Below are positions 50,773 to 59,297 of a stretch of 64,000 bases of DNA, one piece after another (within the stretch, counting starts at the first letter, position 1; each line of letters opens with the position of its first letter). The notes under the pieces were generated by a model. That model worked only from the letters and a program-made list of their open reading frames with translations. It was not told where the DNA came from and searched no databases. Source of the stretch: JBKHYJ01 sp046565505 (lineage in GTDB: Bacteria > Acidobacteriota > Blastocatellia > UBA7656); the NCBI GenBank assembly GCA_046565505.1, contig JBKHYJ010000082.1, forward strand, positions 3,795 through 67,794, in the 5' to 3' direction. A program made the translations under genes and the position numbers.

Positions 50773-52020
50773 CTACTTCTGAGGCAATCTGCGCTCTACC
50801 TGTAACCGCCACTCCGACTCTGTCATATCGCGGGCGCTACTGCACTCGAACACCTTCCTGATCATGTTGTCTATTATGCCGCTCCTGCGGGAATCGTCCT
50901 CGCAGTCGCGCAGCGCGGACAGCACGCCCACAAGCTCCTCGGGCTCTATGAGGTGCGCCCATTCGGCCATCAAGTCGTTCAAAACCTTCTCGTCTTCCAG
51001 GTCGATCACGTTGGGCGCCGCCCCGCCCCTCACGAGCCCTAGCATGAATACCACCTTGTTGTATTCGCTCTCCGGCAGCAGGTCGGTCCTGATTGCCGCA
51101 AGAATGAACTCCCTCTTATCGGCCGGGCTCATCTCGGCAAGCTCTCGCGAGTCTATCAGCTCCGGCCTCTGAGGCCCTGGAGCTTCCCTCAGCGGGTGGA
51201 AAGCTACGACCGTGGCGGGCTGGGTTGCCACAGCTTCTTCGGCCGCATGGCAAGCTGCCTTCGCTTCAACCTCCACAGGCTCACTCTCGGCGCGCGGCAC
51301 CGATATAAATGTGCGGTCAGGTTCTCTCAGCTCTTTTGCCGTCTCTTGCCACTCCGGGTACGCGAACGCGAATGGCGAGGCGAGCACTACGCGGCTAACG
51401 TCGCGGGCCTCATGGAGCCGGCCCACTTCGCCGAGTTCCACGGCGTAAGAGTTGAGAAAATCATAATACGTATTCGGCCTTGAGTAGCGAAGTAACGGAA
51501 TAATATTCTCAAGGTCTTTTAACGCATGGCTGTTATACCCGTCGCGCGCCTTTGACACGGCCATGCCTCTGTGCGCCGTAATAATGCTATCAATCGTCCC
51601 TTTTGCCTTTAAGGCTTCAGTAAAGTAATAGAATTCGGAATCATAGTCTCCCTTGCGCGCGGACATGGCCGCTAATAAGAGGATCGCTTTTGCCTTGTAG
51701 CCGGGATGTATCCGGCTAACGGTGCTCTCGAGAATTCGCCGCGCCTTGTCTACGTCGCCTTTCCCATTCTTGTGAGTGGACAGGGCTAAGTAATATTGCC
51801 CGATATGTTGGTACTCCTTGATGGGCAAGCCCCTCAAGAGGTCGGCCAGTTCTCTCACCTTATCGAGCTGGCGGAAAGCGTTCGCCTGTTCAGCCAGTCG
51901 AATAAGCCCATCCCCTAATTGTTGGTGGCTTACCAGCCCGCGAAGTAACTGCTGGTAGAATTCCGCATATTCCACTAACGGAGGGTACATGAAGAAACTA
52001 TTAGCTGTTTGCTTGCTCAT
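50773..52020 (-). CDS. Helical-repeat protein of unknown function
   Basis: A 415-residue protein, largely alpha-helical. The first 200 residues contain TPR/HAT-like helical pairs (for example QLLRGLVSHQQLGDGLIRLA and EYQHIGQYYLALSTHKNG). An Ala/Glu-rich segment follows near 255-285, then a second helical block with MSPADKREFILAAIRTDLLP. I recognise no family; the sequence lacks a signal peptide or membrane helix and is probably cytosolic. ATG 52020 with AGGAAAGG 11 bases upstream is chosen; ATG 51990 would also be in frame. Its 5' end overlaps the small secreted protein on the other strand by 32 bases. Confidence 0.6.
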   Translation of the reverse strand: MSKQTANSFFMYPPLVEYAEFYQQLLRGLVSHQQLGDGLIRLAEQANAFRQLDKVRELADLLRGLPIKEYQHIGQYYLALSTHKNGKGDVDKARRILESTVSRIHPGYKAKAILLLAAMSARKGDYDSEFYYFTEALKAKGTIDSIITAHRGMAVSKARDGYNSHALKDLENIIPLLRYSRPNTYYDFLNSYAVELGEVGRLHEARDVSRVVLASPFAFAYPEWQETAKELREPDRTFISVPRAESEPVEVEAKAACHAAEEAVATQPATVVAFHPLREAPGPQRPELIDSRELAEMSPADKREFILAAIRTDLLPESEYNKVVFMLGLVRGGAAPNVIDLEDEKVLNDLMAEWAHLIEPEELVGVLSALRDCEDDSRRSGIIDNMIRKVFECSSARDMTESEWRLQVERRLPQK

Positions 52021-52231
52021 TCTTTGTTTGACCTTTCCTGTTCATGCGGGACATACGCAGGCGGGCGAGTTGTATTGTGATTGTACCGTGGAGGGGTGCA
52101 TCGAAGACTATCCGGGCGAATGTGATAGCTATCGGGGCATGGACACCCATCAGACGGCTCCTGTTGACGCTGCTGGTGAACTAGGCATTGCGGTCGTCGC
52201 TCTGCTGCTTTGGCTCAGATTGAGAGCCTAA
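51989..52231 (+). CDS. Small secreted Cys-rich protein
   Basis: An 80-residue protein with a signal peptide (KKLLAVCLLILCLTFPVHAG) and GGAGGG 4 bases before its ATG. The mature part holds four Cys in a tight cluster: YCDCTVEGCIEDYPGEC. The C-terminus is hydrophobic (AGELGIAVVALLLWLRLRA), so it may be tethered in a membrane or sorted by its tail. The first 32 bases overlap the start of the gene on the opposite strand. I do not recognise the family. The tight Shine-Dalgarno and signal peptide support real translation. Confidence 0.75.
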   Translation: MKKLLAVCLLILCLTFPVHAGHTQAGELYCDCTVEGCIEDYPGECDSYRGMDTHQTAPVDAAGELGIAVVALLLWLRLRA

Positions 52232-52450
52232 AAGTTTAACAGGAGACATTCCTGCATGTTGCTCTCGTGGCAGCTAAATATCTGTCTGCGCGATTGTAGC
52301 TCAAGGCACACGGAAGTCAAACTAAAAGTAGTATTCTGACGTGGATTACAGGCGAGGGCCGGATGCCGCGGTTATCGTGACGTTAATATTGCTTGCCGCG
52401 GCGAGCGCTTCTTGACAGTTCTGGCATCGCGCGCCTCCTGACGCCTGTTC

Positions 52451-53293
52451 TTAATTCAACCTGGCTTGACTCTGACGGACGGTGTTGATCTGCTCGCGGA
52501 TCGAGCTGGCGTCGGGCGCGTCCGGGGCGAGCGTCAGGTATCTTTTGAGCTCGGCGATGGCGCCGGTCGTACGGCCCAGCGTGGCAAGCAGCAGGCCCCT
52601 GTCCCGGACGTGAGGCGGCGAGTCCGGGTTGATTAGAAGTATACGCTCTATCGCCGCGAGCGCCCTGCGGTGATCGCCGGCCGCGTAGACACCCATCAAG
52701 TTGGTCAACATGCGCGCGAGCATCTCTTTTTTCGTAACGGCGGCCATATGCTCAGGCTTCAGCGCGAGCCTGCCGCCGCTCAACTCCGAAAGCAGTTCCG
52801 CGCAGCCTGCCTCTCCGAATAGGCGGCCGCCATTGAAAGAATCAATGAACGTGTCGCCGCTGTCCGTGGTGAGCTTTGCGATGAAGTGGCCGGGCATCCC
52901 GACCCCTTCGACGTGAAGCCCCACGCGCCGCGCCACTTCCATATAGACCACCGTGAGCGTGATGGGGATGCCCACGCGCCTGTCGATGACTTCGTTGAGG
53001 AAGCTGTTGCGCGGGTCGTAGTAATTCTTCACGTTCCCGCGAAAACCAAGCTCGTCGAACAGCGTCGCGTTGATCGTCGAGAGCACCTCCAGCGAATTGT
53101 GCGCGTAGCCGGCGCGCTCGCGGACCTGGTCCCCGATCCTGTCTATCTTTTCGAGGTAGAGCCGCAGGTCGAGCGCCGGGTACTCCTCCGCCGCGATGAG
53201 CAGAGCGGCCTCCGCAAGATTGATCTGCTCGTTATCGAGCGCAACAACCTCTTTGAACCTCTCCCGCGCCCTTGCCCGCCTGTGTTCTAACAC
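52451..53293 (-). CDS. SirB1/transglutaminase-like protein with TPR
   Basis: GTG 53293 gives 280 residues and is preceded by GGGGGAAGGG about 8 bases away; an ATG at 53332 would lie upstream of that site. The N-terminal two-thirds resemble SirB1-type proteins: INLAEAALLIAAEEYPALDL, NSFLNEVIDRRVGIPITLTV and HVEGVGMPGHFIAKL (conserved His). C-terminal TPR-like helices end with ELKRYLTLAPDAPDASSI. Family members lack an obvious enzyme assay; the fold is related to transglutaminases. It is soluble by sequence. No functional link with neighbours is visible. Confidence 0.85.
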   Translation of the reverse strand: MLEHRRARARERFKEVVALDNEQINLAEAALLIAAEEYPALDLRLYLEKIDRIGDQVRERAGYAHNSLEVLSTINATLFDELGFRGNVKNYYDPRNSFLNEVIDRRVGIPITLTVVYMEVARRVGLHVEGVGMPGHFIAKLTTDSGDTFIDSFNGGRLFGEAGCAELLSELSGGRLALKPEHMAAVTKKEMLARMLTNLMGVYAAGDHRRALAAIERILLINPDSPPHVRDRGLLLATLGRTTGAIAELKRYLTLAPDAPDASSIREQINTVRQSQARLN

Positions 53294-53360
53294 TGTATAG
53301 ACCCTTCCCCCTTTAGCGGCCCGCCCCCGCATGTATTTTGCCCCATGACGGCCGTCATGT

Positions 53361-53390
53361 AAAAAGGGCTGATGTCAACGCATCAGCCCT
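53361..53390 (-). terminator. Rho-independent terminator of the esterase operon
   Basis: On the minus strand AGGGCTGATG-CGTTGA-CATCAGCCCT forms a perfect 10-bp stem with a 6-nt loop (plus-strand 53365-53390), followed by TTTTT. It lies 30 bases after the stop of the minus-strand esterase gene and should terminate that operon before the SirB1-type gene, which is also on the minus strand. Confidence 0.9.
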
Positions 53391-53419
53391 CAAATACCGC
53401 ACGCCGTAGCGCTGCGCGG

Positions 53420-54409
53420 TTAGCGACCGGCGCGCCCGCGCGCCGGCGACGACGCTTTGCCATCCGTCTTAAAATTCTTCCACAGGAACGTGTACGAGTG
53501 GTCCGCGACGGAGATCATATACTCCCACCCGTGGTTGCCCGGGAAGACATGGAACTCGTGCGGGACGCCGGCCTTCGTCAGCCGCTCGTCCAGCAGCTTA
53601 TTGCTCACCTGGTAGCCATAACGGTCTTGTTCCCCGACGTCGAAGTATATTTTCAGCCCGGATTTCTTTATCGCCGCGGCGTTGGCTTCGCCGAGGTGCA
53701 GCGGGTTGTTGGCCTGGAAGAACGCTTCGTCGGGCGGGTCCCCGAAAATCCTCTTGATGGTGCGGTCAAGGAACTGGGCGTAGCGGTCGGTCCCGTTCGG
53801 CTTCGGCAGTTCGTCGTACAGCGCCGCGCTGTGCGTGCTCACGGAAGAAAACATCTCCGGGTGTTTGAACGCCAGCATCAGCGCCCCCCAGCCGCCCATA
53901 GATATTCCCTGGATTGACCTCCCCCCGGCCGTCCCGAGCGTGCGGTACGTCCTCTCTATGTGAGGGATCAAGTCCTTGATGATGGCGTCCTCGTATAACA
54001 CGCCGCTCTTTGAATTGAGGTAAAAGCTGTTCTCGCCGGCCGGGGCGACGATGATGAACTCGCCGATCTTCTTCTCGTCGCGCAGCTTGCTGACCTCCGC
54101 GGCGACGCCCCTGCGCTGGAATTCGACCTCGCTGCCGTTCATGCCGTGCAGGAAGTAAAGTATCGGGTAACGCCGCTTCGCGTCACTCTTGTAGGAGGGG
54201 GGGAGCTGCACGGCGTATTTTAACTCCTTGCCGAGCGAAGGCGATTGCAGCGAGCCATATTCAACACCGCTGTCTTGAGGCGGGGCCGAGGGGGCCGACG
54301 ACTGCGGGGGAGGGGCGGCCTGCCGCGGCATGAGGTGCGCGGCGGTGTTCGCCACGAGCGTGATTATTATCGAGAGAAGGGCGATCGCTAGTTGTTGCAT
54401 AATCTCCAT
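53420..54409 (-). CDS. Secreted alpha/beta-hydrolase esterase (esterase D-like)
   Basis: A 329-residue protein with an N-terminal signal sequence (LAIALLSIIITLVANTAA), a Pro-rich linker and an alpha/beta-hydrolase domain. The nucleophile Ser is in GISMGGWGAL (S170), the first block is YPILYFLHGMNG and the C-terminal His is near FPGNHGWEYM. It resembles esterase D/S-formylglutathione-hydrolase-like and feruloyl-type esterases; the substrate is unknown. GAGG sits 7 bases before the ATG. The gene begins 3 bases after the AhpD-like gene, so the two form one operon ended by the terminator at 53361. Confidence 0.88.
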   Translation of the reverse strand: MEIMQQLAIALLSIIITLVANTAAHLMPRQAAPPPQSSAPSAPPQDSGVEYGSLQSPSLGKELKYAVQLPPSYKSDAKRRYPILYFLHGMNGSEVEFQRRGVAAEVSKLRDEKKIGEFIIVAPAGENSFYLNSKSGVLYEDAIIKDLIPHIERTYRTLGTAGGRSIQGISMGGWGALMLAFKHPEMFSSVSTHSAALYDELPKPNGTDRYAQFLDRTIKRIFGDPPDEAFFQANNPLHLGEANAAAIKKSGLKIYFDVGEQDRYGYQVSNKLLDERLTKAGVPHEFHVFPGNHGWEYMISVADHSYTFLWKNFKTDGKASSPARGRAGR

Positions 54410-54412
54410 TGA

Positions 54413-54838
54413 TTAGCCTCTGAAGCGCGGGCCGTCGCTTGGAAAGTGGTTGATGTTTAGATTGCTCGCCGCGATGTCCGTGAGGTCGATTATGGCGGCC
54501 GCGTTGATCGCCGCGGCGATCGAGATCGCCTCGCTAATTTCCTCTTCAGTGGCCCCGGCTTCGAGCGCCTTCTTGAGATGGCCCTCGATACAGCCCTGGC
54601 ACTTGGCGACGAGCGACGCGGCAATCGAGATTAATTCCTGAGTCTTGGTGTCAAGGTGTTTCTTTTCCGAATAGTAAATCTCTCGGTAAAACTCGCCGTA
54701 GATGCGCCGCATCTTCGGCTCCATCATCGAGTATGACTGCGGTTTGCCGTCTTGCTTTACCTTCGGATTGGATTCGGGGGTCTCTTCTCCCGCCGCCCGA
54801 TCATTCGAATCGGCCTCCGGTGCGAGCTTGCTGTCCAT
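54413..54838 (-). CDS. Carboxymuconolactone decarboxylase (AhpD-like) family
   Basis: ATG 54838 is preceded by AAGGAG at 14 bases and gives 141 residues. The AhpD-like fold shows the CxxC-x3-H redox/proton-relay motif in KCQGCIEGHLKKAL, then GATEEEISEAISIAAAI. About 35 residues before the domain are charged and disordered. Members act as peroxidases, hydroperoxidases or decarboxylases. It precedes the esterase gene with a 3-base gap, which points to one operon. A different start upstream (54892) lacks a ribosome-binding site. Confidence 0.88.
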   Translation of the reverse strand: MDSKLAPEADSNDRAAGEETPESNPKVKQDGKPQSYSMMEPKMRRIYGEFYREIYYSEKKHLDTKTQELISIAASLVAKCQGCIEGHLKKALEAGATEEEISEAISIAAAINAAAIIDLTDIAASNLNINHFPSDGPRFRG

Positions 54839-55065
54839 AAGCTTATTATTATCTCCTTGCTTGAATTTCCCGCGGCGGGCATCCCCGCCCACCTACACGC
54901 CCCGGCCGGCCGCCGCGTCTCAAAATATTGTGACCCACAAAGGCAATCGATCAGGCACGCTCAAGGATCGATTTCTATCACAATAAAAGCGGCCTTTTCA
55001 ACTTTACCCGCATGGCTCGCGAATGGCTAATGCCTGCGGAAACTCTTCCGGGCGCCCCCGCCCCG

Positions 55066-56445
55066 TCAGTCTTCCGTAATGGCCATAAGGTGCTCGTCCG
55101 CCAGGCCGTGGGGCGTGACGCCGCGCATCTTCATCGCGAAGGCGATGGCCGCCCGTGGGTTGACCATGCCCCACCCCTGGCGGTCAGGGTCTACTCCGGG
55201 GAGCCGCACCGCCGTCTTGACCAGCGCGAACTTCACTTCATGAGGCTTGAGGTCCGGGACCGCTTCGATCAACTGTGCGGCGATGGAAGAGACGATCGGC
55301 GCGGCGAAGCTCGTGCCATCGACATGCTTGTAGTTGCCGCTTATCACGTTATTGTCGCGAATCTTTATCCACACGAGGTGGCGCAGTAAGTAGGGGGCGA
55401 GTTCCGTCGCCTGGTCCAAATCTTCGTCAACGCCGGGGTTCTGCTTGATTACGTCGCGGAGTTCGGAGTCGCGCGCGTGCTCCAGTTTTGAGAGCAGCGC
55501 GGCTTGCTCGGCGGTCGGGGTGCCCGGCAGAATCGGCGCGGCCACCCATATGCCCGGCGCGATCACCTCGGGCTTTTGAAGCCCGTCCATCGTAGGGCCA
55601 TAATTGGAGCGGTACATCTCGTTGTCACCGAAATCCAGGTTGTTTTTGTCGTCGAGCCCGCCCACCGCTATTACAGATGGCGCGGACGCGGGCGGCAGCA
55701 CCGGGTGATTCGGCATGTGCCCCGAGTTCCCGCTCGCGGCGACCACGACCAGGCCCGAGCGCGTGGCGTCTTCGGCGGCTTGCGAAAGCTCGTCAGTCAG
55801 GTAGCTGGCCTCGTAGTCGCCCCCCGCGGAGATGTTCACTATGCGAATGTTGTATCGCTCCCGGTTACGAATCGCCCAGCGCAACCCGCGCGCGATGTCG
55901 CGGTGGCGCACGCGCGAAGAGATGCCTATCCTCACGAGCACGAGGCTCGCCTCCGAGGCTATACCGCGGTAAAGGCCATCCGACAAATACCCATTGCCGG
56001 CCGCGACCACAGAGGTCATCATCCCATGCCAGGACGACACCTTCGGCGTTGTCAGGTCGGAAGGGCGCGTGCGGTCGATTAGGTTAACGTACCTGAGTAT
56101 CCGGTTATGGGGCCGGGTCAAATCCGGGTGCGCGTAGAAGCCCGCGTCCAGGAAAGCGATCGTCACGCCGCGCCCGCGGTATTCGGGCGGCGCTTCTAAC
56201 CGCATGGGCGTCGGTATAACCTTTTTCTCTTGCTCGGCGAACTGTGGGAATGCCGCGTCGAGGTCGTCGCGCAGGCGCTCGTAGCGGCTTACACAATCGG
56301 CGCAAATCTCCTTTCCCGGCTCCCACCCATGCGTGTTCACGGCCAGGAGCGCGCGTATCGAGTCGTCAACCGCCTCCGGCCGTGCCATCAGGGGAGACTG
56401 AATATCGCGCCGGCAAACCGGGCAGTTAATGTGTCGGCTTTCCAT
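55066..56445 (-). CDS. Subtilisin-like (S8) peptidase with N-terminal Cys cluster
   Basis: A 459-residue protein from ATG 56445 (a longer frame from 56505 has no support). The catalytic triad is complete: Asp in TIAFLDAGFYAHPDL (D100), His in SSWHGMMTSVVAAG (H140) and Ser in GTSFAAPIVSS (S379), with the oxyanion Asn in AASGNSGHMPNHP (N240). There is no signal peptide. The first 55 residues carry two CxxC pairs (CPVC at 8-11, CADC at 48-51), suggesting a zinc ribbon. It would be a cytoplasmic protease with a metal-binding N-terminus rather than a secreted subtilisin. Its targets are unknown. Confidence 0.85.
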   Translation of the reverse strand: MESRHINCPVCRRDIQSPLMARPEAVDDSIRALLAVNTHGWEPGKEICADCVSRYERLRDDLDAAFPQFAEQEKKVIPTPMRLEAPPEYRGRGVTIAFLDAGFYAHPDLTRPHNRILRYVNLIDRTRPSDLTTPKVSSWHGMMTSVVAAGNGYLSDGLYRGIASEASLVLVRIGISSRVRHRDIARGLRWAIRNRERYNIRIVNISAGGDYEASYLTDELSQAAEDATRSGLVVVAASGNSGHMPNHPVLPPASAPSVIAVGGLDDKNNLDFGDNEMYRSNYGPTMDGLQKPEVIAPGIWVAAPILPGTPTAEQAALLSKLEHARDSELRDVIKQNPGVDEDLDQATELAPYLLRHLVWIKIRDNNVISGNYKHVDGTSFAAPIVSSIAAQLIEAVPDLKPHEVKFALVKTAVRLPGVDPDRQGWGMVNPRAAIAFAMKMRGVTPHGLADEHLMAITED

Positions 56446-56531
56446 GTCTAAACTCTTCGCTCCGGGATAAACAATTATTGTAGCCGCGCCCGCCGGGGGC
56501 CGCAATTCTTATACGGTATGCGCGGAATCAA

Positions 56532-57101
56532 TCAAGCCTTCCTCGCAATCAGGCTTGCGACCGCGCGGTTGGAATCTCGGCCCGCAAGCGTCGCCTCGCG
56601 GTACTTGATCAGGTGAAGGCCCGGGAAAAGACCCGCGAGTTCGCCCCGGCCCAACAGGTATTCGCAGTTGAAACCTGGGTCCCACCGTAGGTGATCTCTT
56701 GTAAGTGTCTCATAGACGAGTACCCCGCCCGGTCTGAGGGCGCGAATGATCGAGGGCGCGAGGTCGCGCTGAAGATAATTGAAGACTACCACTACATCAA
56801 AGATGTCTTGAGGCATGACGAAGCCGGAAAGGTCGGCCACGACCGCGTCGAGCCTCAGCTTGCGTGCGCGCGCGACTCGCACGCATTTCTCAAGCGCGCG
56901 GATTGATACATCGAGCGCGATCACATGGAACCCGAGCCCGGCCAGATAAAAGGAGTTGCGCCCTTCGCCCGACGCGAGGTCGAGCGCGCGGCCGCCCCGC
57001 GGCAGAAGGTCAGCATTTGACGACAGGAACTCTGACGGGCCCGCGACGCGGGCGACTTCGCGCGCGCCGTAGCGCCGGTCCCACTTTTCTTTTTCGCTCA
57101 T
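56532..57101 (-). CDS. Class I SAM methyltransferase (TehB-like)
   Basis: A 189-residue protein with motif I ALDLASGEGRNSFYLAGLG, the motif II DVSIRALEKCV end, DVVVVFNYLQRDLAPSII and the FMPQDIF motif. The order and length resemble TehB-type methyltransferases. KWDRRYGAREVARVAGPSEF at the start is the usual binding-loop preface. The substrate is unknown. It is convergent with the following gene to its left across 26 bases and divergent from the next methyltransferase, which it does not resemble closely. Confidence 0.88.
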   Translation of the reverse strand: MSEKEKWDRRYGAREVARVAGPSEFLSSNADLLPRGGRALDLASGEGRNSFYLAGLGFHVIALDVSIRALEKCVRVARARKLRLDAVVADLSGFVMPQDIFDVVVVFNYLQRDLAPSIIRALRPGGVLVYETLTRDHLRWDPGFNCEYLLGRGELAGLFPGLHLIKYREATLAGRDSNRAVASLIARKA

Positions 57102-57199
57102 TTTTCCGGCCCTCGCGACTGATCATTATGCTGGAAATGCACGGAAAGAGCACCCTTCTCAACGCTTTTTCCGCCGTGCTATCATGAGCATAGTCATTT

Positions 57200-58009
57200 A
57201 TGAGCAAGGAGAAAGAATTAGCTTATCGGTATGACCTATTCATCACGCCGGACTGGCGTGACAGGTTTGATACTTTAATCAACGAGAGCGTAAAGATGCC
57301 GCTCGAAGGGCGCATACTTGACGTGAATTGCGGGACCGGGGCGCACGCGATTGAACTGGCCGAGCGCATGCGCGGGCTGGGCGAGGTCATAGGAGTTGAC
57401 CCGAGCGCGGAGCGCGTCGATATTGCGCGCGCGAAAGCCCAGGCGAAGAAGATAGACGACGTGACGTTCGAGCAGGGCAGCGCGGCCTACCTCCGTTTTG
57501 AGAGCCATGAATTCGACGCCGTCATAGGCGACGCCTCCATGCTTCCGACCGACGAGATAGAAGACGTGCTCGGCGAAATGATCCGAGTCGCGCAGCCCGA
57601 CGCGCAGGTGATCTTGAAGATGCTGACGCGGGGGAGCTTCGACGAGTTTTTCTCAGTCTACTGGGAAGCCCTGCTGGACGTGGGGATCGCGGACGAAGTG
57701 TGGGGCGAGCTTGAAGCGTTGATAAACGCGCGCGCGACGGTTTCCGACGCGGAGAAGATGGCGGCGGAGGCGGGCTTGCGAGAGGTCCAAATCTTCAACA
57801 GCAAAGAAGAGTTCGCCTTCGAGACCGGGGACGATTTCGTTGATTCTCCGCTCATTCAGGATAGCTTTCTAGACAGCTGGCTCGGGATCGTTCCCGCCGA
57901 GCGCAACCGGGAGGTACTGGGCCGTATAGTCTCGATCATCGACCGCGAAAGGCATGACGCGCCGTTCGACGTTTCGATTAAGGCGGCCGTGGTGGTCGGC
58001 AGAAAGTAG
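57200..58009 (+). CDS. Class I SAM-dependent methyltransferase
   Basis: A 269-residue protein with motif I RILDVNCGTGAHAIELAERM, motif II end GVDPSAERVDIA, FDAVIGDASML (motif III region) and AQPDAQVILKML. There is a normal Rossmann-fold methyltransferase domain over residues 30-165 and an additional C-terminal portion of about 100 residues with EEFAFETGDDFVDSPLIQDS. Its target is unknown. It is divergent from the other methyltransferase, about 100 bases away. Three unrelated methyltransferases lie within this 12-kb stretch and no shared pathway is evident. Confidence 0.87.
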   Translation: MSKEKELAYRYDLFITPDWRDRFDTLINESVKMPLEGRILDVNCGTGAHAIELAERMRGLGEVIGVDPSAERVDIARAKAQAKKIDDVTFEQGSAAYLRFESHEFDAVIGDASMLPTDEIEDVLGEMIRVAQPDAQVILKMLTRGSFDEFFSVYWEALLDVGIADEVWGELEALINARATVSDAEKMAAEAGLREVQIFNSKEEFAFETGDDFVDSPLIQDSFLDSWLGIVPAERNREVLGRIVSIIDRERHDAPFDVSIKAAVVVGRK

Positions 58010-58038
58010 TGTGGGCGCTTTGACCTCAAGCGCGCCGG

Positions 58039-58467
58039 TCAGCGGACGATCCCGATTATCTTGAACCCGTAGATGATCAGGCAAACCTGGGCGATTATTC
58101 CTATCGCGCCGATCGTATAACCTGCCATAGCCGAGCCGAGGCCATCCTCTACGTTGTAGGCTTTCAGCGCGCGGGCAGACTTGATCCCGAGGATGACCGC
58201 CGCAAAACCCATGACGAGACCCAGGAGGGGGAAGAAACTCGAAAGCGCCAGCACGGATGAATTATTCGCGCGATCCTGGGCCTTTTCGATTCGCTGCTTG
58301 TCGTCCATATGATGGGCTGGCTTGGCACGCTTTTGTTTCGCCGGCGCGCCCTGTATGGCTTTTTCATCGAATAGCGTGCCTACTTGCGCGCCGCAGTGAG
58401 CGCATTGTGCCAGTCCCATCGCGAGCGGCATCGCGCACTCATGGCATGCTTTGCGGAGTGATGTCAT
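58039..58467 (-). CDS. Zinc-ribbon membrane protein (DUF4190-like)
   Basis: A 142-residue protein. The N-terminal four Cys (CHECAMPLAMGLAQCAHC) form a zinc ribbon. A charged linker follows, then two transmembrane helices (VLALSSFFPLLGLVMGFAAV and MAGYTIGAIGIIAQVCLIIY) with a KSARALKAY loop between them, which is the DUF4190 pattern. Such proteins are uncharacterised and often carry a single zinc-ribbon module. GAGGG precedes the ATG. It lies convergent with the methyltransferase gene. Confidence 0.8.
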   Translation of the reverse strand: MTSLRKACHECAMPLAMGLAQCAHCGAQVGTLFDEKAIQGAPAKQKRAKPAHHMDDKQRIEKAQDRANNSSVLALSSFFPLLGLVMGFAAVILGIKSARALKAYNVEDGLGSAMAGYTIGAIGIIAQVCLIIYGFKIIGIVR

Positions 58468-58889
58468 AGTCCCTCATGGTGTCGGGGGCGGGTAGTTTGG
58501 ATTCGATTGTCTTGTAACATAACTCGGCGTGGCGTTCAAGAATTGATTCACCCGGGCGGCCGAGCGTCGCCCGCTTTAAGGCGGGATCACTTATGCTTGC
58601 AAGGCCCTTGCAGAAACGGAACGGATGTGGTAAAAATATAGGTACTGAAAGCAGCAATTGAGGTGCCTCCTCAATTCCTGAAGTGAGCGGAATGGTAGAG
58701 GGCGAGATGCTGGATGTGCAATTAACCAGAAATCTCGTCCTCATTTTTTTCGAGCCGCGCAGGCCTCTCCCGCGCATTCTTAAAACGCTACCCTTCGCAA
58801 TTTAGCCGCGACTCGCGGGGCCGAATGACGAAACGCGGCCGCGCCGGCGTTCGGGCAGAGCGTCGCCGGGCGATGAATTCAATTCCGGC
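58468..58889. other. Intergenic region with one small hairpin
   Basis: About 420 bases without a supported gene. AATTGAGG (58656-58663) and CCTCAATT (58669-58676) form an 8-bp hairpin with a 5-nt loop; no T-tract follows. A minus-strand frame of 112 codons (58439-58777) has no Shine-Dalgarno and no recognisable domain. Lower GC suggests regulatory content. Confidence 0.5.
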
Positions 58890-59297
58890 TCAATCTCTTG
58901 TCGTGAGTACCAATCTGGCCGTATAAGCCTTCTTGTCGATGTTTGAATTTGACTTCGGGTGAGGGGTCAGTCCGACTACCTTAATATCGTACTTCGAGAA
59001 GGCCGCCTGGCGAGGCTCGACGTCAGTATTGAGCTCGACCTGAATCGGGTCGCTATCCGGGGAGCTGATCTTTATTACAATTTTCGCATTGCCCGCCCAT
59101 ATACAATCCTCTCCTGTTGGGCACCGGGAGTCCTCCACGACGGAGCTAAAGGCGATCCTGATACGCTCGTTCTTAATAACGGCTTCTCGGCCCAGTCCGA
59201 GGGTGAACTCGCGATTGGCGATCACCTCGCTCGGTCTTGCTGCCTGCTGCATTACCAGGGCGAGTATATAAAGTAAGAAAATGGCCGCCGGCTTCAT
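58890..59297 (-). CDS. Small secreted protein of unknown family
   Basis: A 135-residue protein with a signal peptide (AAIFLLYILALVMQQAA). The mature part is beta-type with one Cys pair in SRCPTGEDCIWAG (C81 and C87), which probably forms a disulphide. FTLGLGREAVIKNERIRIAF and ELNTDVEPRQAAF surround it. The RCPxGxxCxxAGxAx motif recurs in uncharacterised small exported proteins as far as I recall, but I cannot name the family. GAGA lies upstream of the ATG. It is isolated between non-coding stretches. Confidence 0.75.
   Translation of the reverse strand: MKPAAIFLLYILALVMQQAARPSEVIANREFTLGLGREAVIKNERIRIAFSSVVEDSRCPTGEDCIWAGNAKIVIKISSPDSDPIQVELNTDVEPRQAAFSKYDIKVVGLTPHPKSNSNIDKKAYTARLVLTTRD

Noticed and set aside
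58439..58777. A 112-codon minus-strand open frame
   Set aside because: No Shine-Dalgarno, no domain, and it overlaps the start of the zinc-ribbon gene.
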